A stretch of DNA of 64,000 nucleotides from Bacillus aquiflavi (GCF_019915265.1 NZ_CP082780.1:558001-622000), one strand, 5' to 3'; shown: positions 8,720 to 19,090, numbered from the stretch's first letter. Numbers and translations: made by a program. The notes: generated from the letters alone by a model not told the origin.

Positions 8720-9329
8720 TGATCATGAAATGGTACGAATTGGTGTTGGAACATTTCTGTCTGCTCAGTCGGATATTGAAGTCATCGGGGAAGCAGAAAA
8801 TGGTAAGAAGGGTGTAGAGCTTGCTCTTACTTTACGTCCTGATATTATTTTAATGGATTTAGTCATGAATGGAATGGATGGTATCGAAGCAACGAAAGAA
8901 ATCATTAACGCGTGGCCTGAAGCGAAGATCATCATTGTGACTAGTTTTATTGATGATGAAAAGGTGTATCCAGCTATTGAAGCTGGTGCAATAAGCTATT
9001 TATTAAAAACATCACGGGCAAATGATATTGCAGAAGCAATCCGATCAACTTATCATGGACAGTCTGTTTTAGAGTCAGAGGTAACAGGGAAAATGATGAT
9101 GCGTATGACAAAAAAAAATAAAAAACTTCTCCATGAAGATTTAACAAACAGGGAATTAGAAATTCTTTTATTAATGGCAGAAGGCAAATCAAATCAAGAA
9201 ATTGCTGATGAGTTATTTATTGCTTTAAAAACGGTAAAAACACATGTAAGCAACATTTTAAGTAAACTGGAAGTTCAAGATCGAACTCAAGCGGTGATTT
9301 ACGCATTTCGCTACGATTTAGTAAAATAG
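8697..9329 (+). CDS. liaR: LuxR/NarL-family response regulator LiaR
   Basis: The 210-residue regulator has a receiver domain with Asp9/Asp10, phospho-acceptor Asp54 in ILMDLVM and a late Lys, then a LuxR-type HTH ([43 protein letters not shown]). The start at 8697 follows AAGGATGG and overlaps the end of liaS by 23 bases; an in-frame TTG at 8676 is less likely. It would activate liaIH when phosphorylated. A terminator ends the operon. Confidence 0.93.
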   Translation: MIKVLLVDDHEMVRIGVGTFLSAQSDIEVIGEAENGKKGVELALTLRPDIILMDLVMNGMDGIEATKEIINAWPEAKIIIVTSFIDDEKVYPAIEAGAISYLLKTSRANDIAEAIRSTYHGQSVLESEVTGKMMMRMTKKNKKLLHEDLTNRELEILLLMAEGKSNQEIADELFIALKTVKTHVSNILSKLEVQDRTQAVIYAFRYDLVK

Positions 9330-9333
9330 CTAG

Positions 9334-9366
9334 AAAAAAACCTAGTCAAAGCTGGCTAGGTTTTTT
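9334..9366 (+). terminator. Terminator of the lia operon
   Basis: AAAAAAACCTAG pairs with CTAGGTTTTTT around a short loop directly after liaR. Confidence 0.88.
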
Positions 9367-9384
9367 CTTCTGGCTTGATTTACT

Positions 9385-9477
9385 TTATTTCCCTACACCG
9401 GGCTTATCGTTATAGCCTGCTGTAAAAATCGCTGCTAGGAAAGCTACAATAACACCTAGGATTAATAGCAACTTCAT
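9385..9477 (-). CDS. 30-residue single-helix membrane peptide
   Basis: A minus-strand ORF encodes MKLLLILGVIVAFLAAIFTA followed by GYNDKPGVGK. It is a single hydrophobic helix with a short polar tail. An ideal AAAGGAGGACATACAT precedes the ATG, which is strong evidence for translation. It ends just beyond the lia terminator. I do not recognise the family. It could be a small membrane-associated regulator or a structural peptide; no antisense RNA is apparent, unlike at the toxin-like ORF near 48.6 kb. Confidence 0.6.
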   Translation of the reverse strand: MKLLLILGVIVAFLAAIFTAGYNDKPGVGK

Positions 9478-9929
9478 ATGTATGTCCTCCTTTAAGTAAG
9501 AACTTTACCCAATAATATCATATCCTTTATTATAGCCCAATTTTAATAAAGTGTGAATGTAATGTCGTGAAATTTTTTAAATAGCTTATTTTGCTTTTGA
9601 AATCAACTACTTGACTTTCACACTTTTTACCCATCGGATGTAGAATATTATGATCAATTCAAAAGTGTATGAAAAAGGGGGAAGTTGTTCCTCTTTTTCA
9701 GTAAGCATGTTCAATTGTCCACACGCATAAAGTATATTGAGATTGCAGACAAAGTCATATATTTAATTGATTTACTGGAGACTGAACGAAAACGCTTGTC
9801 AAACGAGATACGGGAGTACGAGGTATAGTTCATGAGCTTACAACGATGTAGCAAGTTACGATGATGTGAGCGTTTGAAACAGTCTTGTATTTTAACATTC
9901 TCTGATTATGCGACTAAGGGGAGGTCCAT
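9478..9929. other. Intergenic region before prkA
   Basis: No ORF with a convincing ribosome binding site is seen. It should hold the divergent promoters for the 30-residue peptide and prkA. A copy of the dispersed repeat lies at about 9747-9884. Confidence 0.5.
9747..9884. repeat. Dispersed intergenic repeat copy
   Basis: It starts AGACAAAGTCA, contains AACGCTTGTCA and TTCATGAGCTTACAACGA, and ends GAGCGTTTGAAACAGTC. These blocks recur in the same order at 42312-42449 and, inverted, at 57593-57734. Confidence 0.5.
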
Positions 9930-11825
9930 ATGGATATTTTAAAGAAAATTGAAAAGTATAGAGAAGAAGAAAATAAATTAAAGTGGGAAGGTACGTTTGC
10001 TGAGTATTTGCAAATTTTAAAACAAAAGCCTTGGGTTGCACAGTCAGCTCATTCAGGGGTATATAATATGATTAAGGACGCTGGAATAAAGGAGAAAAAC
10101 GGACATAAAGAATATCAATTTTTTAGTAGTCAGCTGTTTGGTTTGGAGGATGCTTTAGAACGTCTCGTTGAGGAATATTTTCATCCAGCAGCGAAGCGTT
10201 TAGATGTTCGAAAAAGAATTTTGTTATTGATGGGACCTGTAAGTGGAGGTAAATCAACGCTTGTCACAATGTTAAAGCGAGGCTTAGAAGCGTATTCTCA
10301 TACGGATAGGGGTGCGATTTATGCGATAAAAGGCTGCCCGATGCATGAAGACCCATTACACCTTATCCCTCATCACTTACGAGATGACTTTTATGAACAA
10401 TATGGCATTCGCATCGAAGGAAACTTATCCCCATTAAATATGATGAGATTGGAAAAAGAATATAACGGTTGTATTGAAGATGTTTTAGTGGAGAGGATTT
10501 TCTTTTCTGAAGATAAAAGGGTTGGGATTGGAACGTTTAGTCCATCCGATCCGAAGTCACAAGACATCGCTGATTTGACAGGAAGCATTGATTTTTCAAC
10601 AATTGCTGAATATGGCTCAGAATCAGATCCGCGTGCTTATCGCTTCGATGGTGAACTTAATAAAGCAAACCGCGGGATGATGGAATTTCAAGAAATGCTT
10701 AAATGTGATGAGAAATTTTTATGGCATTTATTATCCTTAACTCAGGAAGGTAATTTTAAAGCGGGAAGATTTGCGTTAATTTCCGCAGATGAACTAATCG
10801 TCGCTCATACAAATGAAACGGAATATCGCTCCTTTATCGCAAATAAGAAAAATGAAGCACTTCATTCACGAATTATTGTCATGCCGATTCCTTACAATTT
10901 AAAAGTATCTGAAGAAGAAAAAATATATGAAAAGATGATTGCGGAAAGTGACGTTGCTAATGTTCATATTGCTCCACATACGTTAAAAGTTGCAGCGATG
11001 TTTACGATTTTAACACGATTAAAGGAACCGAAAAAAGGCGATATCGATATAATTAAGAAAATGCGTTTATATGATGGGAAAAGTGTAGAAGGTTATAATT
11101 CGGCTGATATTGAAGAATTAAAGAAAGAATTTCAAGATGAAGGAATGAGCGGTATTGATCCTCGTTATGTCATTAATCGAATTTCCTCAACAATCATCCG
11201 TAAAGAAATGGAGTCAATCAATGCGCTTGATGTGCTTCGCTCGCTTAAAGAAGGACTAGATCAGCATCCGTCAATAACAAATGAGTTGCGTGAACGGTAT
11301 TTAATTTTCATTTCTTTAGCGCGAAAAGAATACGATAATATTGCTAAAAAAGAAGTTCAGAAGGCATTTGTTTATTCATACGAGGAATCGGCTAAAACTT
11401 TAATGGATAATTATTTAGATAACGTTGAAGCATTTTGTAATAAAACAAAGCTCCATGATCCATTAACTGGAGAAGAAATTAATCCAGATGAAAAATTAAT
11501 GCGATCTATAGAAGAACAAATTGGGATTTCAGAAAATGCAAAAAGAGCATTTAGAGAAGAAATTTTAATTCGCATTTCAGCGTTTGCAAGGAAAGGAAAA
11601 CGCTTTGACTATAATTCTCATGATCGACTCCGTGAGGCAATTCAGAAAAAGCTCTTTGCTGATTTAAAGGATGTTGTTAAAATTACAACGTCAACGAAAA
11701 CACCTGACGAACAACAACTGAAAAAAGTAAATGAAGTGGTAGCCCGGCTTATTGATGAGTATGGCTACAATTCAACATCGGCAAATGATCTTCTCCGTTA
11801 TGTCGGCAGTTTATTAAACCGTTAA
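9930..11825 (+). CDS. prkA: PrkA AAA+ ATPase/kinase-like protein
   Basis: The 631-residue length and sequence match PrkA. The N-terminal PrkA AAA+ domain has Walker A GPVSGGKST at residues 102-110 and a long helical C-terminal PrkA domain. Family members were named serine kinases and later linked to protease activity. In B. subtilis PrkA promotes sporulation and is made in the mother cell. It functionally groups with YhbH and SpoVR (YeaG-YeaH-YcgB in enterics). Here yhbH lies about 4.4 kb downstream and spoVR, at about 47 kb, is broken. GGGGAGG precedes the ATG. Confidence 0.93.
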   Translation: MDILKKIEKYREEENKLKWEGTFAEYLQILKQKPWVAQSAHSGVYNMIKDAGIKEKNGHKEYQFFSSQLFGLEDALERLVEEYFHPAAKRLDVRKRILLLMGPVSGGKSTLVTMLKRGLEAYSHTDRGAIYAIKGCPMHEDPLHLIPHHLRDDFYEQYGIRIEGNLSPLNMMRLEKEYNGCIEDVLVERIFFSEDKRVGIGTFSPSDPKSQDIADLTGSIDFSTIAEYGSESDPRAYRFDGELNKANRGMMEFQEMLKCDEKFLWHLLSLTQEGNFKAGRFALISADELIVAHTNETEYRSFIANKKNEALHSRIIVMPIPYNLKVSEEEKIYEKMIAESDVANVHIAPHTLKVAAMFTILTRLKEPKKGDIDIIKKMRLYDGKSVEGYNSADIEELKKEFQDEGMSGIDPRYVINRISSTIIRKEMESINALDVLRSLKEGLDQHPSITNELRERYLIFISLARKEYDNIAKKEVQKAFVYSYEESAKTLMDNYLDNVEAFCNKTKLHDPLTGEEINPDEKLMRSIEEQIGISENAKRAFREEILIRISAFARKGKRFDYNSHDRLREAIQKKLFADLKDVVKITTSTKTPDEQQLKKVNEVVARLIDEYGYNSTSANDLLRYVGSLLNR

Positions 11826-11838
11826 CAACAAACAAGAA

Positions 11839-11871
11839 AAAACCCGTACTGAAAAAATAAGTACGGGTTTT
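11839..11871 (+). terminator. Terminator after prkA
   Basis: AAAACCCGTACT pairs perfectly with AGTACGGGTTTT across a nine-base loop. Confidence 0.88.
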
Positions 11872-12000
11872 AGACAGTTGACAACCGCTTGCATTATTCA
11901 TTTCTAGCTTACGACTGATTGTTCGATCTGCTCTATCTTCGTACTCGGACTTAGACTACTAGCATTGTTGCAGCTCGTATTTACTGTAGACCAGTCTAGC
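11872..12000. repeat. Possible diverged dispersed repeat copy
   Basis: It begins AGACAGTTGACAACCGCTTGC, resembling the termini of other copies, directly after the prkA terminator. The interior is poorly conserved and the end is uncertain. Confidence 0.3.
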
Positions 12001-12115
12001 TTCGCCAAGAGCTTAAAATGTTTAAAAAATAGGGTTATATATACGATCCTAATAGTATAAGTATTAAAAGCTTATTATCAAATTTATGAACACATTCATG
12101 AATGGAGGGGGTCAT

Positions 12116-14231
12116 GTGTCCCGATTATTACAAACCATCACTGACCGTGTTTCGACTAGGAAAGGGAAGTGGATTACGCTTGCAATTTGGGTGATAGTTT
12201 CACTATTACTAACAATCTTTGCCCCAAGTGCAAAAGATTATGAAGTGTCAAGAATTGACGCTTTACCAGATGATGCACAGTCAGTAATTGCAGAAAAAAA
12301 ACGTGATCATTATTTTAAAGGAAGCGATGGAATTCCGGCAATTTTAATCTTTCAATCACCTAATGAAATAAAGTTAACAGAACTAACTAAGCTTTTACAT
12401 AAGCTTGAAAAAGAAAACGTTTTTGGTGTAAAGGAGATTATTCCTATCGCGAGCCTGCCGCCCCAAGCTGCTGCTAGTTTCTTTGCTGACGATCGAACGA
12501 TCGCTTTAATTCCATTAACGTTTGAATCTTCCTTAGAAACAAAAGAAGTTAAACAATCACTTGAACAAATATATCAATTAGTCGAAAAAAATTCAGACTT
12601 CACATTGTATGTAACAGGACCTGCTGGGATTGCAAAAGATTCATTAGATTTATTTTCGCGGGCTGATATTGTGCTTTTATTGTCAACAGTAGGGATTATT
12701 CTTATCTTATTAATCATTATTTATCGCTCGCCATTTTTAGCTTTAATCCCATTATTAGCAGCTGCGGCCGTCTATTGTGTCGTCAATCATCTCCTTGGCT
12801 TTCTAGGAAAAGCAGGCGTGCCTTTAAGCAATCAATCTATCTCAATTATGACAATATTATTATTTGCAACCGTGATTGATTATTCATTATTTATTTTCTC
12901 GCGCTATCGGGAGGAACTGAAAAATGATGAAAATAAACACGAAGCAATGAAACTGGCTATGCGTGGAGTTGGCATCCCTATCTTTTATTCAGGAGCCACG
13001 ATTTTAGCGGCAATGCTCGTATTATTTTTCGCTCAGTTTGGAGACTACCAAAATTTTGCCCCTATTTTCGGAACAGCTGTAATCGTGGTAATGATAGCGT
13101 CTGTAACACTTGTACCCGCATTATTTACGACCTTTGGGAGAAAAGCGTTCTGGCCTAAAGTTCCACGGGTGGGCGATGAGAAGGTTACATCTCATTCTTT
13201 GTGGGGGAAAGTTGGACGTTTTGTAACTAGAAAACCAATCATCTCAGCGGTTTCTATCGGTATCTTTCTGCTAGTTTCAGCAAGTAATATCGTAAATATT
13301 CAATATGAATTTGAGATGATGAAGTCATTTCCTAACGATATGCCATCAAGGATTGGATACGACATTTTAGAAGAAAACTTTGAAAAAGGAGACTTAGCAC
13401 CGACGACTGTTATATTTGAATCAAAAAATCAAATGACAAACGAAGAGCAAGAACGTTTACTGAACACACTTTCCCAACAACCACTTGTTAGTCATGTACG
13501 TGTAAACGGTGTTACACAAGATGAAAAGGTCATATCATACAGTATGGCTTTTAAGGAAAGTCCATATGCGATTGAAACAATGGATGCACTAGAAAAAATT
13601 CAAACTCATGCAGATGATATGGTGAAAAAGAATGGTCTTAACGGAAAACTTTATTTTGCTGGCGAGACAGCAGCAGCGGTTGATGACCGTTCAGTTAATA
13701 ATCAAGATATTATTGTTATCGTATTACTTGAAACGATTCTAATTTTTATTATGTTTATTTTTTTTAACAAAATCATTCAAAATGCCTATTTATATGATGG
13801 GGACGATTTTAGTCTCTTTCTTAGCCGCATTAGGTTTAGGGATGCTTTTAACTGGGTTATTTTTTAATATAGATACGATTAGTAATCGGGTTCCTCTTTA
13901 CTCATTTGTATTTTTAGTCGCCCTTGGAATTGATTATAATATTATTTTAATATCAAGGTATATTGAGGAGAGGAAACAATATCCGATCAAAAAAGCAGTT
14001 CAAATTGCAGTTGCGAATACAGGCGGGGTTATTTCTTCCGCAGGGATTATTTTAGCAGCCACCTTTGCTGTTTTAATGACACAGCCGATCGAATTATTAT
14101 TTGTTTTTGGTTTCATTGTAGCTGTAGGTATTTTATTAGATACGTTTCTCATTAGAGGTATATTGTTGCCTAGCTTACTTATTTTATTTGAAAAAGAAGC
14201 AGTAAAATCTAAAAGTAACTCATCTTTTTAA
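12116..14231 (+). pseudogene. MMPL-family transporter, frameshifted (YdfJ-like)
   Basis: Two overlapping frames together make one MMPL/RND-type exporter of about 705 residues. The first frame holds the N-terminal helix, the first extracellular domain, helices 2-6 with the DYSLFIFSRYREEL motif, and the second extracellular domain. The second frame (from about 13782) holds the remaining helices with DYNIILISRYIEERKQYP. The switch lies near 13770-13785, within an A/T-rich stretch at the start of a helix. GGAGGGGG sets the GTG at 12116 as start. A MerR regulator follows, as often for drug exporters. The frameshift may be real inactivation or a sequencing error. Confidence 0.8.
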
Positions 14232-14240
14232 TAGCCTTTT

Positions 14241-14278
14241 AAAAATCCGTACTAATTTAAAATGGGTACGGATTTTTT
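14241..14278 (+). terminator. Terminator after the MMPL gene
   Basis: AAAAATCCGTAC pairs with GTACGGATTTTT and is followed by a T-rich tail. Confidence 0.85.
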
Positions 14279-14366
14279 ATTTTTTCGCTTGAACTTACAG
14301 TTACGTGAGGTAGTATGATCAGATTAGGAAGACGGAAATTAAAAAATAGGAGGAAATAATGAGAAG

Positions 14367-15158
14367 ATGAGTAATGAAAAAGCATACACAATTGGGGAAT
14401 TTTCACAGAGGACTGGTACTTCAAAACGAACATTGCATTATTATGATGAAATTGGGATACTCCGACCTAAAAAGCATCCTAGTTCAGGACATCGTATATA
14501 CACTGATCAAGATGTATTAGCATTGCAAAAAATAGTAAGCCTTAAACTTCTTGGTTATAGTCTAGATCAAATATGTACGCTGATGAAAGAATCACACTTT
14601 GATTTAAGCTTAAACGAAACATTACAAGCACATAAAAAGGCACTTAACGAGAAAAAAGAACAGATTGAAGCTGCATTAAAGGCGATTAATCGAACGATCA
14701 CATTGTTGGACGAAGAAGGGGAGGTAGATAGTGCGATTTTAATGAGTTTAATTAATAATATCCAAACAGAGAAAGAACAGCGACAATGGCTTTCTCTATA
14801 TACGTCAGAGGAATTTATTGATAAGTTATTTAATAAACATGAGGAAGAAATGGTGGAATTGGATAAAAAATCCATAATTTTTTTTAAAGAAGTAAAAAGA
14901 TTAGTGGGAAGACCCGTTGATGAGCCTGAAGTACAAGCACTTATCGATCAATATATGCAGACAACTTTAGCTTTTGTTGGGGAAGAGTCCGTACACGCTT
15001 TTAGCGATATACAAAATATAGAACCTGAACAGATCGAAGGTATGTTTGCATCGCCATTTTCAAAAGAGGAAGATGAGTGGCTGCAACAAGCGATGGAGTA
15101 TTATATGTTAAAAAACGATATGTACGATCCAAATAGTGATAATAAATCAAGCATGTAG
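14367..15158 (+). CDS. MerR-family regulator with TipA-type effector domain
   Basis: The 263-residue protein has an N-terminal MerR winged helix (YTIGEFSQRTGTSKRTLHYYDEIGILRPKKHPSSGHRIYT), a dimerising coiled coil (75-120), and a C-terminal helical domain like TipAS (QALIDQYMQTTLAF region) that usually binds drugs. It sits directly behind the MMPL exporter and probably regulates it. The AGGAGG site lies 13 bases upstream. In between, an ATG at 14359 opens a three-codon frame (Met-Arg-Arg-stop) that overlaps the start at 14367, possibly coupling or dampening translation. Confidence 0.85.
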   Translation: MSNEKAYTIGEFSQRTGTSKRTLHYYDEIGILRPKKHPSSGHRIYTDQDVLALQKIVSLKLLGYSLDQICTLMKESHFDLSLNETLQAHKKALNEKKEQIEAALKAINRTITLLDEEGEVDSAILMSLINNIQTEKEQRQWLSLYTSEEFIDKLFNKHEEEMVELDKKSIIFFKEVKRLVGRPVDEPEVQALIDQYMQTTLAFVGEESVHAFSDIQNIEPEQIEGMFASPFSKEEDEWLQQAMEYYMLKNDMYDPNSDNKSSM

Positions 15159-15265
15159 ACAAAGTCAATATTTAAAGTAACGGTCCTCAAACTAGTTGAA
15201 AATCCTTGTCAGTCAAGGCCGAAAAGCAGAAGCGAATAGAACAGGTGTTCATCAATTCATTTCGG
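15157..15265. repeat. Dispersed intergenic repeat copy
   Basis: It begins AGACAAAGTCA at the stop of the MerR gene and contains CTTGTCAGTCAAGGCC and GCGAATAGAACAG, blocks shared with the copies at 42312 and (inverted) 48820. Confidence 0.45.
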
Positions 15266-15380
15266 AAAAGATCTTTATTCTCTACAAATGCTGTCAATGG
15301 CTAAATTTAAAAGTTTTGTTACAGTTTTAAAAATAGTATAATCTAAAAGAAGTAACAATTTAGCAAGAAAAGGAGTCAGC

Positions 15381-15896
15381 ATGATGAGAGACTATAAATT
15401 TTGCCGTGAGACGTTTGTTGTAAAGACAAGTATCGTTTTACCACCAGATACAAATAATTATGGAACGCTTTTTGGTGGAAAATTAATGGCATATATTGAT
15501 GATGTTGCTGCAATTTCAGCAATGAAACATGCAAGAAATAATATTGTTACAGCTTCAACAGACTCTGTTGATTTTCTTCATCCAATTTATAGAGGGAATT
15601 CTGTCTGTTTAGAGGCTTATGTAACTTATACTGGCCGCACTTCAATGGAGGTATTTGTAAAAGTAATTGCAGAGGACTTACTTTCTGGTGAACGTCATAT
15701 ATGTGCCATGTCCTTTTTAACGATGGTAGCAATTGACGAGCATGGAAAGCCAACTCCTGTTCCAAAAATTGTGCCAGAAACTGAGGAAGAAAAGCATTTA
15801 TATGAGACCGCTAAGGAAAGAGCAGAAATTCGTAAGAAAAGAAAAAAAGCGAGTGAGGAACGAGTAAAAAGATACGGTCCAAAGCTCCCATGGTAA
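15381..15896 (+). CDS. Acyl-CoA thioesterase (YkhA-like hotdog fold)
   Basis: The 171-residue protein belongs to the hotdog-fold acyl-CoA hydrolases of the YkhA/YciA group. It shows LPPDTNNYGTLFGGKLMAYIDDVAAISAMKHARNNIVTASTDSVDFLHPI, in which the Asn and Asp form the active-site region, and a Lys/Arg-rich C-terminal tail (from about 140). It would hydrolyse acyl-CoA esters in the cytosol; chain-length preference cannot be read. AAAGGAG precedes tandem ATGs at 15381. No operon partners; a terminator follows. Confidence 0.88.
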   Translation: MMRDYKFCRETFVVKTSIVLPPDTNNYGTLFGGKLMAYIDDVAAISAMKHARNNIVTASTDSVDFLHPIYRGNSVCLEAYVTYTGRTSMEVFVKVIAEDLLSGERHICAMSFLTMVAIDEHGKPTPVPKIVPETEEEKHLYETAKERAEIRKKRKKASEERVKRYGPKLPW

Positions 15897-15912
15897 ATGC
15901 ATCACGATTAAC

Positions 15913-15963
15913 GAGGGGATCCAATAAGTCGATTTTCGGCTAGGCTATTGGATGCCCTTTTTT
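15913..15963 (+). terminator. Terminator with a loop shared with the one at 42.5 kb
   Basis: GAGGGGATCCAATA pairs with TATTGGATGCCC (one mismatch), followed by T residues. The loop contains AAGTCGATTTTCGGCTA, which recurs inverted in the terminator at 42513-42550. Confidence 0.75.
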
Positions 15964-16073
15964 ATGTTTAGGAATACTGATATTTAATTGTTTTTACTTT
16001 TTTAGGACAGGGCAATTTTTCACTTTTTACTAATCAATAGCTTGTCTACTAGTATAGGCAATTATCTTATTGT

Positions 16074-16113
16074 CAAAATAATTTGTAAATTATTTTGTCT
16101 TTCTGCATAGGAT
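16074..16113 (+). promoter_or_regulatory. Palindrome and possible sigma-E promoter before yhbH
   Basis: CAAAATAATTT and AAATTATTTTG form a perfect inverted repeat with a two-base gap (16074-16097), a candidate operator. Its right half overlaps a sigma-E-like pair: GTAAATTA (16085) as -35 and CATAGGAT (16106-16113) as -10, 13 bases apart. B. subtilis yhbH is known to depend on sigma E, which fits; the match here is by eye. Confidence 0.4.
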
Positions 16114-16221
16114 AAATAAATAACAATTTTAAATTTTTTACACACTCGCTTCTATTGTATGTGTAGTTGTGACAATGTGTGCATAATTGTTTATTATTTT
16201 TTAATAAAAGGAGGGTTCGTG

Positions 16222-17391
16222 GTGACCGCTGCTCATAACCGCCAGTTTGTAATTTCTAAAGAAGATTGGTCCCTCCATCGAAAAGGACATGATGATCAAC
16301 AGCGTCATCAAGAAAAAGTTCAGGAAGCGATTCGCAATAACCTTCCTGATTTAATTACAGAAGAAAGTATTATTATGTCAAGTGGAGATGAAATCGTAAA
16401 AATTCCAATTCGTTCACTCGATGAGTATAAAATCCGTTATAACTATGAAAAAAATAAACATGTTGGTCAAGGAGATGGAGACAGTCAAGTTGGCGATGTC
16501 ATTGCTAGGGATGGATCAGGCGACAATAAGATGGCTGGAAAAAGTCACGGTGCAGGTGACCAACCAGGTGAAGATTATTATGAGGCAGAGGTTTCATTAA
16601 TGGAAATTGAGGAAGCTTTGTTTCAACAGTTAGAACTGCCAAATTTAAAACGGAAAGAACAGGACGATATTATCGTTGAAGAGATTGAGTTTAATGATAT
16701 TCGTAAAACCGGTCTAATGGGGAATATTGATAAAAAAAGGACAATGTTAACAGCATTTAAACGAAATGCAATGAGCGGAAAACCGAGCTTTCATCCGATT
16801 TATCAAGAAGATTTAAAATTTAAAACATGGAATGAAGTGACTAAGCCTGAATCGAAAGCAGTTGTGTTAGCAATGATGGACACTAGCGGCAGTATGGGAA
16901 TTTGGGAAAAATATATGGCCCGTAGCTTCTTCTTTTGGATGACGAGATTTTTACGAACGAAGTATGAAACGGTTGAGATTGAATTTATTGCTCACCATAC
17001 GGAGGCAAAAGTTGTCTCGGAAGAAGACTTTTTTTCTCGGGGTGAAAGTGGCGGGACAATTTGTTCTTCCGTATATCTTAAAGCTTTAGAGCTTATCGAT
17101 GAACAATATAGCCCAAGCAGGTTTAACATTTATCCGTTTCATTTCTCGGATGGCGATAATCTTACATCTGACAATGTTCGTTGTGTCAAACTAGTTGATC
17201 AGCTTATAAAAGCTTCTAATATGTTCGGCTATGGAGAAGTGAACCAATATAATCGCAATTCAACTTTGATGTCAGCTTACAGAAACATTAAAAATGAAAA
17301 GTTTCGCTACTATATTTTAAAACAAAAAGCTGATGTTTTTCACGCAATGCGCAGCTTTTTTAAAAAAGAGGAAAGTGAGCAATATGTGTAA
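16222..17391 (+). CDS. yhbH: Sporulation protein YhbH (YeaH family)
   Basis: The 389-residue protein is the YhbH/YeaH family (DUF444). It has [21 protein letters not shown] near the N-terminus, a Gly/Asp-rich linker (about 80-115), and a C-terminal von Willebrand A-like domain with the MIDAS motif DTSGSMG. It is a functional partner of PrkA and SpoVR, and in B. subtilis it is expressed during sporulation. The tandem GTG at 16219/16222 follows AAAGGAGGG; the longer in-frame extension to 16159 lacks a site. No lesions are seen. Confidence 0.92.
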   Translation: MTAAHNRQFVISKEDWSLHRKGHDDQQRHQEKVQEAIRNNLPDLITEESIIMSSGDEIVKIPIRSLDEYKIRYNYEKNKHVGQGDGDSQVGDVIARDGSGDNKMAGKSHGAGDQPGEDYYEAEVSLMEIEEALFQQLELPNLKRKEQDDIIVEEIEFNDIRKTGLMGNIDKKRTMLTAFKRNAMSGKPSFHPIYQEDLKFKTWNEVTKPESKAVVLAMMDTSGSMGIWEKYMARSFFFWMTRFLRTKYETVEIEFIAHHTEAKVVSEEDFFSRGESGGTICSSVYLKALELIDEQYSPSRFNIYPFHFSDGDNLTSDNVRCVKLVDQLIKASNMFGYGEVNQYNRNSTLMSAYRNIKNEKFRYYILKQKADVFHAMRSFFKKEESEQYV

Positions 17392-17584
17392 ATAAAAGAG
17401 GTCTACGTCTAATTCACATTAAATTGGATTTAGACAGTTAACAAAAGAATTCCCCCATGTGCTGCGTACCTCGTCCTTAAGTCCGAGGGTTCAAATGCTT
17501 ATATCGTCTACAAGCAGTTTTTTTTTGAAACTTATCTCCCTCTTTTTCAACTTTATAATAAGAGGGAGATAAATTTCTCTTTTG
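17392..17584. other. Intergenic region between convergent yhbH and malic enzyme
   Basis: It starts with AGACAGTTAACAAAAG (17432), weakly like a dispersed repeat terminus. TCTCCCTCTTTTT and its complement AAGAGGGAGA at 17527-17575 form a stem that probably terminates the malic enzyme transcript. Confidence 0.4.
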
Positions 17585-18841
17585 TTAAACAATTGAATCT
17601 ACCATTGCGACTTGAATTGATGAGAGCTGATATGTTTTATTTTTCAGTAAATTTACATCAATTCTTTTTTGCGCAACCCCGGTTTCCATTGCTGCTTGTG
17701 CGACAGCTGCGGCAACTTCAGGCGCAACGCGAGCATAAAAAGGAGAAGGGATAATATAGTCTTCATTTAGTTCGTATTCATGAATTAATGACCCGATCGC
17801 ATGGGCGGCAGCGATTTTCATTTCTTCGTTTATTTCGACAGCTCTAGTATCTAATGCACCGCGAAAAATCCCTGGAAAAGCAAGGACATTGTTAACTTGA
17901 TTCGGATAGTCTGACCTGCCCGTGCCAATGACACTTGCCCCGGCAGCTTTTGCCTCTTTAGGCGTTATTTCTGGTTCTGGATTAGCCATTGCAAAAATAA
18001 TTGGATTATCGTTCATTTTTAAAATCATCTCTTTAGTCAACGCTCCCGCAACAGATACCCCAATAAATACATCCGCTCCCTCAATTATTTCTAACAATGT
18101 TCCACTTTTCTGTGACTTGTTCGTAAATTGGGCAACTTCATCTTTAATGTCATTCATACCGTAAGGACGGTCTTGATAAATAGCTCCTTTTGAATCGCAC
18201 ATAATTATGTCACGGACATGAAAGTGTTGCAGTAATTTTGTAATCGCGATCCCAGCAGCTCCAGCTCCGTTAACGACAACCTTTATTGTTGAAAAGCTTT
18301 TTCCTGTCAGCTTTAATGCATTAATTAACCCAGCAACTGTAACGATGGCAGTACCGTGTTGATCATCATGGAAAACGGGAATATTTAATTCTTTCTTTAA
18401 TTGCTCTTCAATCCTAAAGCAATGTGGTGCTTTAATATCTTCTAAATTAATACCGCCAAACTGTGATTGTAAAAGCTTCACTGTGTCAATAATTTGTTCC
18501 GTATTATTTGTTCCAATACAAAGAGGAAAGGCATCCACACCAGCAAAATTTTTAAATAAAATTGCTTTGCCCTCCATAACTGGTAAAGCAGCTTCCGGAC
18601 CAATATCTCCTAAGCCTAGTACAGCCGTTCCATTCGTTACAACAGCGACCGTATTACCTTTCATCGTATGCTCGTATATTTTTTCTTTTTCAACATAAAT
18701 TTCTTTACAAGGTTCGGCAACTCCTGGTGAATATACTAGACTTAAATCTTTTAAGTTATTCACTTTTATTTTTGAAACAGTTTCAAGTTTTCCTTGATAT
18801 GAACTATGGATCTGAAGTGCTTCACTTCGGATATTTCTCAT
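17585..18841 (-). CDS. NAD(P)-dependent malic enzyme
   Basis: The 418-residue protein catalyses oxidative decarboxylation of malate to pyruvate. Features: LVYSPGVAEPCKEI at the N-terminus, the catalytic Tyr/Lys region, FHDDQHGTAIVTVAGLINAL, and a Rossmann motif VVNGAGAAGIAITKLL. The short bacterial form (about 410-440 residues, without a phosphotransacetylase domain) matches YtsJ/MaeA-type enzymes; cofactor choice is not clear. AGGAGAG before the ATG at 18841 sets the start; the 15-residue N-terminal extension to 18886 is unlikely. It is transcribed alone, divergent from the cystine transporter. Confidence 0.92.
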   Translation of the reverse strand: MRNIRSEALQIHSSYQGKLETVSKIKVNNLKDLSLVYSPGVAEPCKEIYVEKEKIYEHTMKGNTVAVVTNGTAVLGLGDIGPEAALPVMEGKAILFKNFAGVDAFPLCIGTNNTEQIIDTVKLLQSQFGGINLEDIKAPHCFRIEEQLKKELNIPVFHDDQHGTAIVTVAGLINALKLTGKSFSTIKVVVNGAGAAGIAITKLLQHFHVRDIIMCDSKGAIYQDRPYGMNDIKDEVAQFTNKSQKSGTLLEIIEGADVFIGVSVAGALTKEMILKMNDNPIIFAMANPEPEITPKEAKAAGASVIGTGRSDYPNQVNNVLAFPGIFRGALDTRAVEINEEMKIAAAHAIGSLIHEYELNEDYIIPSPFYARVAPEVAAAVAQAAMETGVAQKRIDVNLLKNKTYQLSSIQVAMVDSIV

Positions 18842-19061
18842 CCTTTTCACTCTCCTAAAAAATAACTGTATTAAAACAGATGTCAAATTTAATTACTTAT
18901 TATATAACAGATGTAGCGGTCAATCAATCAAATCATTAATAATTAAATTAAAAATATTTCGACATCTTTAGAAATTATTGGAGATATTTTTTTATAACGA
19001 TGAAATATCATCTTTGCGAATGATTATCTTTGAATAAAAATAGTTAAAATATAATTCATAC

Positions 19062-19090
19062 TTGACTGATTGGAATTTATGTATTACATT
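19062..19090 (+). promoter_or_regulatory. Probable promoter of the cystine transporter
   Basis: TTGACT (19062-19067) and TACATT (19085-19090) are separated by 17 bases. The spacer contains ATTGGAAT, a candidate site for a sulfur regulator such as CymR; this cannot be confirmed by eye. Confidence 0.45.

Noticed and set aside
14359-14370. Three-codon ORF before the MerR gene as a leader peptide
   Set aside because: It may couple translation, but it is too short to call a gene and could be chance; noted only in the MerR entry.
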